From the NCBI GenBank assembly GCA_036365145.1, contig JAEOAD010000040.1:15103501-15167500 (forward strand): a stretch of 64,000 bases of DNA. The letters run 5' to 3'. Source of the stretch: Orientallactaga sibirica. Its lineage: Eukaryota > Chordata > Mammalia > Rodentia > Dipodidae. This document shows positions 41,865 through 52,892 of this stretch, piece by piece; the first letter of the stretch is position 1, and every line of letters starts with the position of its first letter. Made by a program: the position numbers and the translations under genes. The notes beneath the pieces were generated by a model. It worked only from the letters and a program-made list of their open reading frames with translations, ran no database searches and was not told where the DNA came from.

Positions 41865-42250
41865 TTTTAAATTTATAGGATATTATTAAGTTTGTTTTGT
41901 TGTTGTTTGTTTTTTTTAGTTAACTTACAAAGTAACTGGTTTACTATGGCATTCTATACATATGTATCATTGTACTTTGCTCATATCTGCCCCCTACCCA
42001 TAATCCTCTCTTGATCTTCTTTCCCATGCCCACCGGTCCCTTTCTTCCCCTCAGACAGCCCCCTTCTGCTTTTGTATCTTACAGGATAGATATGATATAT
42101 AGTTCAGTCAAGATTCCACATATGATAGAAGGCATGATGGATTTGTCATTCCCCCACCACACAAATACTACCTTCCCTTTCTCCCTTCTCCCCCTGCTCC
42201 CCATCACCCTCTTTTATTCCTTCTTCTCCCTTCCTGATAGATATATCTAT
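41865..42250 (-). mobile_element. L1 3' UTR end
   Basis: GTTAACTTACAAAGTAACTG, TTTACTATGGCATTCTATAC and ATACATATGTATCATTGTAC is the antisense rodent L1 (Lx-like) 3' end, followed by its C/T-rich UTR. Confidence 0.75.
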
Positions 42251-42324
42251 AATTATATATAATATCTATAATTAAATAGATTAAATTTATAATTAAATTT
42301 ATAAATATATATATATATATTTGG

Positions 42325-42468
42325 TTTCTCTAGGTAGGGTCTTGCTTCAGCCCAGGCTGACCTGGAATTCACTAGGGAGTCTCAGGGTGGTCTCAAACTC
42401 AAAATGATCCTCCTACTTCTGCCTCCTGAGTGCTGGGACTAAAGGCATGCGCCATCATACCCAGCCTC
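42325..42468 (-). mobile_element. B1 SINE
   Basis: Entered a (TA)n stretch. Full length. Confidence 0.93.
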
Positions 42469-42714
42469 TTCCTGGCTTTAGACCTCTTCCTCCCTGTCAA
42501 CATATCCCCCTTCTACTTTCATGTTGAACAAAGCTTAGACATAAAGCTGGAAAAATAAAAGTCTCTGAAATTTCTGCTTGAGCACATCAGAGAACGAAGG
42601 TCTCCAAGCAACCAGAAAAAAGTTGACTTCTAAGAAGTGATCAGCCTGTCCCAGAAGAAATGTCTCATTAGACCCTGAGACTGTGTTGGCCCTGGCAATG
42701 CAGAAAGAGAGAGA
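42469..42714. other. Unique sequence, left flank of the duplication
   Basis: Ends in GCAGAAAGAGAGAGAGAATG, the GA-rich left breakpoint. Confidence 0.6.
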
Positions 42715-43410
42715 GAATGACTACTAAAGAAGTGAGTAAGAAGAAAAGACTAAGATTGTTAAGACATTCCTAAAGACTGGGTGTGGGCTAGTACACCCAG
42801 AACTGGACCCAAGGGAACACTCCTCCCCAGCTCTTCCGAGCAGGTGCTTCTGAAGACAGGACAAGGGACCAGACAGCACCGCCCAGTGGCTCTGATACTA
42901 AGGAGGAATCAGGTGCCAGTGGAGAGCAATCAAAATATCCCCTGTTCTCCCAGCTTTGTTCTATAAGACTGAAGTCTCATGCAGCTGAGTGAAATGCAGC
43001 CAGGCACGCTCCTACTGTGTGTGGTTCAGAGGAAAGCTCGTCTGCCTCTGGCTAAGGGGTGTGGAAGCTCAGACAAAGGCGGCTGCTTCTGAGGACTGGG
43101 TGGAAATGAAAAAACGCTCCCTCCCTTGAGGAAGGATGACAGAAGCTTTGCACCAACCCAAAGTGGACGTGCGGAATGGAGCAGCCCCCACCGTCACCCA
43201 GCCAAGAACCCGGACCTCCTAGCAAACAGCCGTTGCTGAAAGAGGGTCAAGGATGAGGAGGGGGGATCTCTGTGGTGTGAGTGTGCAGGGGGAGCTGAGA
43301 TCTGAGGCTGAGATCTAGCTGAAAGCTGGAGGTAGCACGGCCAGACCCCAAGCACAGCTCAACTCCTCCACATGAGTGGTTTGGCAGGAAGGACAGCCAT
43401 GGCTGGATAT

Positions 43411-43825
43411 TGTTAGCTCGGACAGGGCCCAAAATGGAGTCACCAAGGACAGCAGGATGGAGCCAGAGACTTAAGGAAGTTAATTATCCATATTCCTCAA
43501 AAAACCCACCCAGCCATATCCCCTCCTTGCCTGCAATGCCCCCAGGTCATGGTTTCCTGCCCCCTTATTTTGTAAATCACCTGATCACTGTTCAGATGTC
43601 ACACCCTGGCTATCTTAGATCTCCCCTAAAGGAATCTTTCTTGTTCAGCTCTTCCTTTCCTCACCTTCCCCACAGCTGACCCTATAAAGCCCACTACCTG
43701 AGGAACTCAGGTGGGCTGTGCTCCTCTTGTGAGCCAGCCCTGGCAGCTCATGCTATTCCCCAATGAAAGCTTTCCTCTTTGCTTCAGAGTGGTTTGCGTG
43801 GTCGTGGTCACTCCCGAACTGTACA
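43411..43825 (+). mobile_element. Solo-LTR-like element, copy 1
   Basis: Starts TGTTAGCTCGGA and ends CGAACTGTACA. TATAAAG at 43683-43689 and variant polyadenylation signal AATGAAA near 43761 are in LTR order. Flanks GATAT and GGTAT match at 4 of 5. No internal retroviral genes are present. Family not identified. Confidence 0.6.
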
Positions 43826-43973
43826 GGTATGAATACCATTCATCTCAGGCATGAACATTCTTCAGCATAATGCCTGGAAGTCAATTGGCAGATTGTTAAC
43901 AGACAAAGCAACCCACAGGACCAGCTCAGAGATACTTGAGTGATCACAATGGACCTTTAAAATAACTAGGACT

Positions 43974-44085
43974 GGGGCTGGAGAGATGGCTCAACGGTTA
44001 AGGCACTTGCCTGCCAAGCCTAATGACCTCGGTTCGATTCCCCAATACCCATGTAAAGCCAGATTCACAAAGGGAATACATTCGA
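43974..44085 (+). mobile_element. DIP SINE, 3' truncated
   Basis: Ends at GATTCACAAAGGG, then an antisense DIP begins. Confidence 0.9.
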
Positions 44086-44087
44086 AA

Positions 44088-44270
44088 AAAATTTTTTTTA
44101 TTTATTCATTCTCAAGGAGAGGAAGAGAGAGAGAGTGAGAGAATGGGCATACCAGGGCCTCCAGCCACTGCAAGCATACTCTAGATGCATGCGCCACTTT
44201 ATGAATCTGGCTTTATGTGAGTTCTGGAGAATGGAACCCAGGCTAGCAGAGTTTGCAAGCAATCACCATT
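44088..44270 (-). mobile_element. DIP SINE
   Basis: Faces the previous piece. Right end lacks the usual CTCTCCAGCCC. Confidence 0.88.
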
Positions 44271-44275
44271 CATGG

Positions 44276-44466
44276 ATTCTGCTAGCAGGAAAGGAAGAGA
44301 AGAGAAAATAAGACACTGGCCACAATGGCACCGAATTACTGAGAATGGGGACAGAAAGAAGGGGGCAGAGAAGAGGAGAGGAAAAAAAGAAGAGGTGAAG
44401 AAGAAAGAGGAGGAGGAGGAGGAGGTGAAAAGAAGAGAAGAGAAAGAAGAGAAAAGAAGAGGAGCA
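44276..44466 (+). repeat. Purine-rich tract
   Basis: GAAGAGAAAATAAGACAC onward becomes almost pure A/G (44340-44463). Differs in run lengths between the duplicate copies. Confidence 0.9.
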
Positions 44467-44469
44467 GAG

Positions 44470-44680
44470 GGCCTGGAGAGATGGCTTAGTGGTTAGGTGT
44501 TTGCTTGCAAAACCAAAGGATCCCAGTTCGATTCTCCAGGACCTATGTTATCCGGATGCACAAGGTAGCGCATGCATCTGGAGTTCATTTGCAGTGGCTT
44601 GAAGACCTGGCATGCCCATTCTCTGTCTCTATTCTCTCTCTCTCTCCGCTTAAAAATAAATAACTAAATAATATTTGAAA
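44470..44680 (+). mobile_element. DIP SINE
   Basis: Intact B box CAGTTCGATTC; followed by (GAA/GGA)n tail to 44715. Confidence 0.93.
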
Positions 44681-44715
44681 AGAAGAAGAAGAGGAGGAGG
44701 AGGAGGAGAGGAGAA

Positions 44716-45480
44716 TTGACATTGCTCCTAATGAGACCAAAGGCTCCTCACCATTTCCCCTGGACTGGACCAGAGTTCATCATGCAATGGATGGACAGGA
44801 CTCAGCAGACTCCAGGAGGCAAGGAAGGCAGAGGAAAAGACTCAACACATGATCCAAGAACTCTACAAACTGAGAGAAAGAGAGAAGAGAGTAATGAAAG
44901 GAAGTAATGTTATTTCAGCTTCAGAGTGACTTGTGTCAACTGGGATCACACTACTGCAAGTGATTAAACAGCCCTGCTCCAGTGGCTTAACAAAGTGCTT
45001 GTTTAATTATCACAGAACGCGAAGTCTGTTAAATGACAGCTGCTGACGGACAGCTAGCAGCTCGGTGATGTCAAGTTCAGGGCGATCAGTTCAGATATTG
45101 GGATCTTAGTTGCGCTGTTCAGGAGCACTTGGGCTGACTTCACCCATGCAAGATGGCTGCCAGCGCCCCAGCTACCCGCATTAGGATTGCAGACACAAAG
45201 AAGAGCAGAGAGGGTGAGCCAGTGCCAGCTAGCTTTGTCTTCTTTCTCAGGAAAGCAAAACCTATCCCAGGATCTCTCTTCTTCACCTGTTTTTTTTTTT
45301 CTATTTGTTGGCCAACTGGCCACACACAGATCCCACACAAGGGAGATGAGGAAAGCAAGCTCTTATCTGAGTCCATTTTTCTGCAAACAAACGCCAAGTG
45401 GGGGTGGGCTTTACCCCCTCCTGCCTTCTCACTGGCAGGAGCTCTTATAATCTCTTCTCTTTCCTTCTTTCTTTATTCAG
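44716..45480. other. Unique part of duplicated unit
   Basis: Contains TCCAGTGGCTTAACAAAGTG, perhaps an old DNA or LTR repeat. The 63-codon frame at 44716 is kept in both copies only because the copies are near-identical. Confidence 0.45.
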
Positions 45481-46196
45481 TATTTATATATATGCAAGCA
45501 GAATGACTACTAAAGAAGTGAGTAAGAAGAAAAGACTAAGATTGTTAAGACATTCCTAAAGACTGGGTGTGGGCTAGTACACCCAGAACTGGACCCAAGG
45601 GAACACTCCTCCCCAGCTCTTCCGAGCAGGTGCTTCTGAAGACAGGACAAGAGACCAGACAGCACCGCCCAGTGGCTCTGATACTAAGGAGGAATCAGGT
45701 GCCAGTGGAGAGCAATCAAAATATCCCCTGTTCTCCCAGCTTTGTTCTATAAGACTGAAGTCTCATGCAGCTGAGTGAAATGCAGCCAGGCACGCTCCTA
45801 CTGTGTGTGGTTCAGAGGAAAGCTCGTCTGCCTCTGGCTAAGGGGTGTGGAAGCTCAGACAAAGGCGGCTGCTTCTGAGGACTGGGTGGAAATGAAAAAA
45901 CGCTCCCTCCCTTGAGGAAGGATGACAGAAGCTTTGCACCAACCCAAAGTGGACGTGCGGGAATGGAGCAGCCCCACCGTCACCCAGCCAAGAACCCGGA
46001 CCTCCTAGCAAACAGCCGTTGCTGAAAGAGGGTCAAGGATGAGGAGGGGGGATCTCTGTGGTGCGAGTGTGCAGGGGGAGCTGAGATCTGAGGCTGAGAT
46101 CTAGCTGAAAGCTGGAGGTAGCACGGCCAGACCCCAAGCACAGCTCAACTCCTCCACATGAGTGGTTTGGCAGGAAGGACAGCCATGGCTGGATAT

Positions 46197-46613
46197 TGTT
46201 AGCTCGGACAGGGCCCAAAATGGAGTCACCAAGGACAGCAGGATGGAGCCAGAGACTTAAGGAAGTTAATTATCCATATTCCTCAAAAAACCCACCCAGC
46301 CATATCCCCTCCTTGCCTGCAATGCCCCCAGGTCATGGTTTCCTGCCCCCTTATTTTGTAAATCACCTGATCACTGTTCAGATGTCACACCCTGGCTATC
46401 TTAGATCTCCCCTAAAGGAATCTTTCTTGTTCAGCTCTTCCTTTCCTCACCTTCCCCACAGCTGACCCTATAAAGCCCACTACCTGAGGAACTCAGGTGG
46501 GCTGTGCTCCTCTCTTGTGAGCCAGCCCTGGCAGCTCATGCTATTCCCCAATGAAAGCTTTCCTCTTTGCTTCAGAGTGGTTTGCGTGGTCGTGGTCACT
46601 CCCGAACTGTACA
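46197..46613 (+). mobile_element. Solo-LTR-like element, copy 2
   Basis: 417 bp, same boundaries and flanks as copy 1. Confidence 0.6.
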
Positions 46614-46759
46614 GGTATGAATACCATTCATCTCAGGCATGAACATTCTTCAGCATAATGCCTGGAAGTCAATTGGCAGATTGTTAACAGACAAAGCAAC
46701 CCACAGGACCAGCTCAGAGATACTTGAGTGATCACAATGGACCTTTAAAATAACTAGGA

Positions 46760-46872
46760 CTGGGGCTGGAGAGATGGCTCAACGGTTAAGGCACTTGCCT
46801 GCCAAGCCTAATGACCTCGGTTCGATTCCCCAATACCCATGTAAAGCCAGATTCACAAAGGGAATACATTCG
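46760..46872 (+). mobile_element. DIP SINE, 3' truncated (copy 2)
   Basis: Duplicate of the piece at 43974. Confidence 0.9.
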
Positions 46873-46873
46873 A

Positions 46874-47056
46874 AAAATATTTTTTTTATTTATTCATTCT
46901 CAAGGAGAGGAAGAGAGAGAGAGTGAGAGAATGGGCATACCAGGGCCTCCAGCCACTGCAAGCATACTCTAGATGCATGCGCCACTTTATGAATCTGGCT
47001 TTATGTGAGTTCTGGAGAATGGAACCCAGGCTAGCAGAGTTTGCAAGCAATCACCA
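46874..47056 (-). mobile_element. DIP SINE (copy 2)
   Basis: Duplicate of the piece at 44088. Confidence 0.88.
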
Positions 47057-47260
47057 TTCATGGATTCTGCTAGCAGGAAAGGAAGAGAAGAGAAAATAAG
47101 ACACTGGCCACAATGGCACCGAATTACTGAGAATGGGGACAGAAAGAAGGGGGGGGCAGAGAAGAGGAGAGGAAAAAAGAAGAGGTGAAGAAGAAAAGAG
47201 GAGAGGAGGAGGGAGGTGAAAAGAAGAGAAGAGAAAGAAGAGAAAAGAAGAGGAGCAGAG

Positions 47261-47468
47261 GGCCTGGAGAGATGGCTTAGTGGTTAGGGTGTTTGCTTGC
47301 AAAACCAAAGGATCCCAGTTCGATTCTCCAGGACCTATGTTATCCGGATGCACAAGGTAGCGCATGCATCTGGAGTTCATTTGCAGTGGCTTGAAGACCT
47401 GGCATGCCCATTCTCTGTCTCTATTCTCTCTCTCTCTCCGCTTAAAAATAAATAACTAAATAATATTT
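47261..47468 (+). mobile_element. DIP SINE (copy 2)
   Basis: Duplicate of the element at 44470, with one extra G (GGTTAGGGTG). Confidence 0.93.
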
Positions 47469-48262
47469 GAAAAGAAGAAGAAGAGGAGGAGGAGAGGAGA
47501 ATTGACATTGCTCCTAATGAGACCAAAGGCTCCTCACCATTTCCCCTGGACTGGACCAGAGTTCATCATGCAATGGATGGACAGGACTCAGCAGACTCCA
47601 GGAGGCAAGGAAGGCAGAGGAAAAGACTCAACACATGATCCAAGAACTCTACAAACTGAGAGAAAGAGAGAAGAGAGTAATGAAAGGAAGTAATGTTATT
47701 TCAGCTTCAGAGTGACTTGTGTCAACTGGGATCACACTACTGCAAGTGATTAAACAGCCCTGCTCCAGTGGCTTAACAAAGTGCTTGTTTAATTATCACA
47801 GAACGCGAAGTCTGTTAAATGACAGCTGCTGACGGACAGCTAGCAGCTCGGTGATGTCAAGTTCAGGGCGATCAGTTCAGATATTGGGATCTTAGCTGCG
47901 CTGTTCAGGAGCACTTGGGCTGACTTCACCCATGCAAGATGGCTGCCAGCGCCCAGCTACCCGCATTAGGATTGCAGACACAAAGAAGAGCAGAGAGGGT
48001 GAGCCAGTGCCAGCTAGCTTTGTCTTCTTTCTCAGGAAAGCAAAACCTATCCCAGGATCTCTCTTCTTCACCTGTTTTTTTTTCTATTTGTTGGCCAACT
48101 GGCCACACACAGATCCCACACAAGGGAGATGAGGAAAGCAAGCTCTTATCTGAGTCCATTTTTCTGCAAACAAACGCCAAGTGGGGTGGGGCTTTACCCC
48201 CTCCTGCCTTCTCACTGCAGGAGCTCTTATAATCTCTTCTCTTTCCTTCTTTCTTTATTCAG

Positions 48263-48455
48263 TATTTATATATATGCAAGCAGAGAAAGAGAGAGAGAGA
48301 AGAGAATGGATGTGCCAGGACCTCTAGCCACTGCAAATGAACCCCAGATGCATGCGCCACTTTGCACATCTGGCTTTATGTGCATACTGGAGAATCGAAC
48401 ACAGGTCGTCAGCTTTGCAGGCAAGCGCCTTAACCGCTAAGCCATCTCTCCAGTT
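48263..48455 (-). mobile_element. DIP SINE at the right breakpoint
   Basis: Tail TATTTATATATATGCAAGCA followed by (GA)n. Only its tail is present at the end of copy 1 (45481-45500), so this SINE predates the duplication and the breakpoint lies in its GA run. Confidence 0.93.
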
Positions 48456-48456
48456 T

Positions 48457-48594
48457 TGTTTCCTTCTCTTAATTTAATAAAATCTTGCTAAATTTTTTTT
48501 TTAAAGCTAGGTAGTATTCCTAAGAAGCGATGGAGTATGCAGCATTGTTTCAATGCCAGAATCTACCCCCTGAATGTTAACAGAGAGTGTATGT
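48457..48594. other. Unique spacer
   Basis: No feature recognised. Confidence 0.5.
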
Positions 48595-48611
48595 AAAACA
48601 GACTGACACCA

Positions 48612-48770
48612 GGCCAGGCGTGGTGGCGCACGCCTTTAATCCCAGTACTTGGGAGGCAGAGGTAGGAGGATCGCTGTGAGTTCGAAGCTACCCTGAGACT
48701 ACAGAATGAATTCCAGGTCAGCCTGGGCTAGAGTGAGACCCTACCTTGAAAAAAAAGAAAACAAGTTTAT
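48612..48770 (+). mobile_element. B1 SINE
   Basis: 17-bp TSD AAAACAGACTGACACCA (one mismatch) at 48595-48611 and 48771-48787. Near-consensus. Confidence 0.96.
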
Positions 48771-48787
48771 AAAATAGACTGACACCA

Positions 48788-49557
48788 TACCCGGCACATC
48801 ATAGATGCTCTAACCACAGACCGGAGTTACACAGCTGAAGCAAGGAGACTCCTTCGAGGTAGAGGGAGAGATGGCTGCGGATCCAAGGTTAACTTCCCAC
48901 ACTCCGGCACTGAAAACTAGAACATTTATATATTTTTGTGATTTTGTGAATCTTTAAAAATACTCCGCAAAGAAAAACAAAACCCTGCCATCCACTTACG
49001 AGTACTATTAAGTGTCCGATGGGTGGTTATCCATATATCTCTAAGGGGAAGGATGGTTATTGTGAACCAGGAGGAAGGAAACTGTGCCAGATGTAGAGAA
49101 ATAGCAACTGTCACAGGAAATAAACAAACGCAGAGGTATCCCCAGTGCTGAAGTGGACTTTTGAGAGGTGGAAGACAAATCGCATGGTGTAAGTGTATTG
49201 TACACGCACATGTGCGCTGTATAAATAGCTCACAGACTGCCAAGACATCCCTCAGAGCTGTGATATAGGAAGGGTTTCCACGCTCCCCTAACATAAATTA
49301 TCTCAGCATATCCCTTCTATCAACTTCAAGAAGTTATTTCAACAGTATGAACGGTGTTGCCTTTTGGCAATTTTAAGGATAAATTTTAACATCTGTTTCA
49401 ATAGTCTGGTGAAGAGGAACCAACTGAAACCCTGAATTCTTTATCAAACATAATCTGTATGATGAGCTTAAGATCAACTACAGTCCCGCCCATCCTCGTG
49501 TATTCTTTTTCTGAAGTTTCTGATGGCAGATAATAGTTACAGATGAAAATGTTCCTT
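48788..49557. other. Unique block
   Basis: A 122-codon antisense frame (48926-49294) shows no recognised domain. TATAAATAG (49220-49228) 5 bp after an E-box CACATGTG is noted as a weak promoter candidate. Confidence 0.4.
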
Positions 49558-49600
49558 TCTTGTCTAAATTTCTTTCCTTCCTTCCTTTCTTCCTTCCTTC

Positions 49601-49651
<51 letters not shown>

Positions 49652-49653
49652 TC
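49558..49653. repeat. (TTTC)n / (TTCC)n
   Basis: Pyrimidine microsatellite; encodes the lysine/glutamate-rich artefact frame on the minus strand. Confidence 0.96.
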
Positions 49654-49669
49654 AAGGTTTAGAGAGACT

Positions 49670-50275
49670 ATATTAGATTAAGAGAAGGAAATACAGAGAT
49701 CAGCCACCATGAGGGAAGTGACAGGGGGAAAACCCACCCTGTGACCCAAATTGGGGTCATTTATAGATTCTAAATAGAGGCTGAGCTAACCAGCCATGAC
49801 ACCAAGTTGTGGGGCTGAGCAAAACTAAGCACAATGCCAGGAGCAGATTTAAACCTTCCAGGAATGCTCTTTCCCAGGGAGGGGCTCAGGTTGTTTATGG
49901 CAGGGGCGGGGGAACAGGACCAGATCTCTGTATTTGATGTTACAAGTCCACAGTATCAAAGACATATACCCATCTCTTAGCTCTCAAATGCTGTGATGAA
50001 GGATTTGAGACAACCTACTTACTTAGATTCATCAAGGGCTTCGTTCCATGCTCATGTGGTTCCAGATCACCTGTAGCAAGGCTACACACCACGACAAAGA
50101 GAATGGGATAGAACAAAGCTTATCCCCTGAGTGCACCTGAGAGTAAGAGACCGAGGTTCCAATATCTCCTTCAAAGACAGGTCCCAGTGATCTAACTTCC
50201 TTCCCCTAAGTCTCACCTCTTAAAGGTCCCACCATCTCCCAATAGTAGTACAGGCTGGCAACCAAACCTCCCTTT
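49670..50275. other. Repeat-like sequence, class uncertain
   Basis: CTCTTAAAGGTCCCACCATC (50218) is shared with 38172. The first half (49685-49950) looks LTR-like but no ends are found. Confidence 0.35.
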
Positions 50276-50500
50276 CTATTTAACAGAAGAGGAAAGAACA
50301 CGGAGGTGCAAAAGAAAGTACCAGAACAACCCTGAGGCATATCAATTTAGACAGCATATATTTACTGGAGATCCTCTTGGTTCAGATAATTGCTTACGCA
50401 GTCAATACTTGGGGATTTTAATTAGGTTACACGACAAAGAAAAAAGAATTCACAGCTGATGCATTATCAACTGGCATTATCACATAGTTAAACACGACAA
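50276..50500. other. Unique sequence
   Basis: No feature recognised. Confidence 0.5.
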
Positions 50501-50628
50501 CTGTATTGGTTACTTTTCTGATTGTTGTGATAAAATACCCAATAAAAATAATAAAATAAATACCCAATCAAAGCAACTTAAAGAAAGAAGGATTTGCTTC
50601 AGCTCATGGTTTAAGACAGAATACACCC

Positions 50629-50780
50629 TGGGCTGGAGAGATGGCTTAGCAGTTAAGGCGCATGCCTGTGAATCCTAAGGACCCAGGTTCGATTCTCCAG
50701 GTCCCACGTAAGCCAGATGCACATGACAGCACATGCATCTAGAGTGCATTTGCAGTGTCTAGAAACCCTGGCATGCCCGT

Positions 50781-50811
<31 letters not shown>

Positions 50812-50873
50812 CTCTGTATGTGTGTGTCTCTGTCTCTAATAAATAAATAAAAATAAAATCTTAAAAAACAAAA
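50629..50873 (+). mobile_element. DIP SINE
   Basis: B box GGTTCGATTCTC near-consensus; A/TAAA tail leads into a B1. Confidence 0.94.
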
Positions 50874-50877
50874 AAAA

Positions 50878-51018
50878 GCTGGGTGTAGTGACACATGCCT
50901 TTAATCCCAGGACTCGGGAGGCAGAGGTAGGAGGATCGCCAAGAGTTCAAGGCCACCCTGAGACTACATAGTGAATTCCAGGTCAACCTGAGCTAGAGTG
51001 AGACCCTACCTTGAAAAC
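50878..51018 (+). mobile_element. B1 SINE with A29 tail
   Basis: Third DIP-then-B1 same-strand pair. Flanks GAATACACC and GATACATACC are only a possible diverged TSD. Confidence 0.94.
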
Positions 51019-51049
<31 letters not shown>

Positions 51050-51319
51050 AGAGAGGATACATACCATCATGGAGGAAGGGCACGGTGATGGGAGGGTGAG
51101 GTGGCTGGTTACATCAAGTCCACAGTCAGGAAGCAGAGGGAGATGAATGCTAGTGTTCAGCTATTTTCTTCTTTTTCCATTTTTATTCAGTCCAGGCCCC
51201 CCAATCTCTGGGAGGTATTGCCAATGCTCAGACTGGGTCTTCACTCCACAGTTAAACACCCTCTGAAAACACCCTCACAGACACCCAAAGGTATGCCTCA
51301 TTAATGCCCTAGGTGTCTC

Positions 51320-51543
51320 TTTTTTATTTTGTTATTTTATTTTGATTTTTTTGAGAGAGATAGAGGGAGAAAATGGGCATACCAGGGCCTTTCAACTGCT
51401 GTGAATGAACTCCAGACATGCGCGCCCCCCTGTGTGCATGTGTGACATTGCGTGCTTGTGTCGCTGTGGGACCTGGACACTCGAACATGAGTTCTTAGGC
51501 TTTGCAGGCAAACACCTTAACTGCTAACCCATCTCTCCAGCCT
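51320..51543 (-). mobile_element. DIP SINE, long subfamily
   Basis: Module CATGTGTGACATTGCGTGC; lost part of the segment after it (GTCGCTGTGGGACC). Confidence 0.92.
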
Positions 51544-51555
51544 TTTTAAATTTTT

Positions 51556-51754
51556 TATTTAGTTTTTAAAAATACTATTTATTTATTTGAGAGAGAGAGA
51601 GAGAATGAGCACACCAGGGCCTTCAACCACTGCACAAGAACTCCTGACGTAGTCATCTTCTTGTGCATCTACCTTACATGGGTCCTGGGGAATTGAACCT
51701 GGGTCCTTTGGCTTTGCAGGCAAGCACCTTAACCACTAAGCCATCTTTCCAGCA
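51556..51754 (-). mobile_element. DIP SINE
   Basis: Second of a same-strand DIP pair; no TSD is visible between them. Confidence 0.92.
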
Positions 51755-51779
51755 TCATCCTCACCAGATGGCTTCTACC

Positions 51780-52130
51780 TCATGCCTATATTAGAATACC
51801 ACTGACTAGGGAGATGAAACAACGGATGTTTATTTCCTCATGGTTCTGGCAACCAGAAGGCCAGGATCAAGGTGCCAGCAGGGTTGGTTTCTGCTGAGAC
51901 CTCTTTCCTAGCTTTCAGAAGATCTCACCTTGTCCACAGTCCTGGCATCGATCTTCTTCTTCAAGGTCACCAGTCCTACTGGACTAGATTCTCTACCCTT
52001 GTCACTTTGTTCCACCTTAATCGCCTTCTTGTCATAGCCTCTGTCTCCAAGTACAGCCACATGGAAGTCGGGGCTTCCATATATGAATTTGGTGGAGGAA
52101 AATCACACAATTTAATGTACCACATGTCTC
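51780..52130 (-). mobile_element. MLT1-type MaLR LTR
   Basis: AACAACGGATGTTTATTTCC, TCAAGGTGCCAGCAGGGTTG and AGGTCACCAGTCCTACTGGA follow the antisense MLT1. Confidence 0.78.
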
Positions 52131-52304
52131 AAGAGAGCTGTTCTAGCTGCCACCATAACATTGTAGCCACAAAACACACAGGAAATCAGCAGAGGACACA
52201 ATCCTCCCTTTAAGGGCCAGCAAAACACACATCACTGCCACTCAAACTCCATTGGCTACATTCTTGTCACATGGCCATACCTAGTGTTCAAAACAGGCTG
52301 GGAA
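52131..52304. other. Unique spacer
   Basis: No feature recognised. Confidence 0.5.
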
Positions 52305-52305
52305 G

Positions 52306-52486
52306 GGCTGGACGATGGCTTAGCAGTTATGGCGCTTGCCTGTGAAACCTAAGGACCTACATTTGACTCTCCAGATCCCATGTAAGCCAGATGCACAAAG
52401 GTGAGGCAAGTGCAAGGTTGCACATGCCCACTAGGTGGGGCAAGTGTCTGGAGTTCAATTGCAGTGGCTGAGGCCCTGGTACACCA

Positions 52487-52517
<31 letters not shown>

Positions 52518-52545
52518 GCCTCTAAAAAATTAAAATTAAAAAACC
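52306..52545 (+). mobile_element. DIP SINE, long subfamily
   Basis: Module GTGAGGCAAGTGCAAGGTTG followed by CCACTAGGTGGGGC (52428-52441), one change from the CTCF core. Confidence 0.94.
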
Positions 52546-52890
52546 TGGCCCAGGTTTCTATTCAGAATGAAGGAGAAATATTAGGAGTCAGCAGTCAGAG
52601 CCATAGTTGCATAATCACATACAAATCTTTAATTTTGGATTTTCTCTCCCTTACCCACTTCCTTTTTGTCCCCCTTTATTTCCCTTCCAGAGTGCTGCCT
52701 CTATACTGTGCACACCGAAAGGAACATGGTGCATGCTTACAGCTGAAAGTTGCTTTGTGGCTTCTGTAGGAGACCTGGACATAGGATTGCACTAAAAGAC
52801 CCCTTTCCTCGTTGCTGAAGAGATGGTGTTGGGAGGGTGGTGGTGCAACTAGCCATGAGAGGGTCATTAGAGGACAATGGAAGGTCAAAA
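52546..52890. other. Unique sequence
   Basis: Frames of about 90-120 codons are not homologous to anything recognised. Confidence 0.5.
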
Positions 52891-52892
52891 AA

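Larger units (their letters stand above)
42715..45500 (+). repeat. Tandem duplication, copy 1
   Basis: 2,786 bp, repeated immediately at 45501-48282 in the same direction. Differences are few and mostly run-length changes (GCCCCCACC/GCCCCACC, GTGGGGGTGGG/GTGGGGTGGGG). Copy 1 ends ATGCAAGCA and is joined directly to GAATGACTAC. Confidence 0.97.
45501..48282 (+). repeat. Tandem duplication, copy 2
   Basis: 2,782 bp. Includes a 2-bp insertion in the LTR (CTCTCTTG) and shortened GA tract. Continues past the unit into (GA)n of a DIP, whereas copy 1 stops at the same point. Confidence 0.97.
50502..51310 (-). mobile_element. MaLR/URR1-like repeat interrupted by DIP and B1
   Basis: TTGGTTACTTTTCTGATTGT, AATACCCAATCAAAGCAACT and later CATCATGGAGGAAGGGCAC follow antisense order of a common rodent repeat. 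Confidence 0.55.

Noticed and set aside
44716..47693. Identical 63-codon frame present twice
   Set aside because: Its conservation only reflects the recent tandem duplication.
48926..49294. 122-codon antisense frame in unique sequence
   Set aside because: No recognisable domain, no supporting promoter or splice context.
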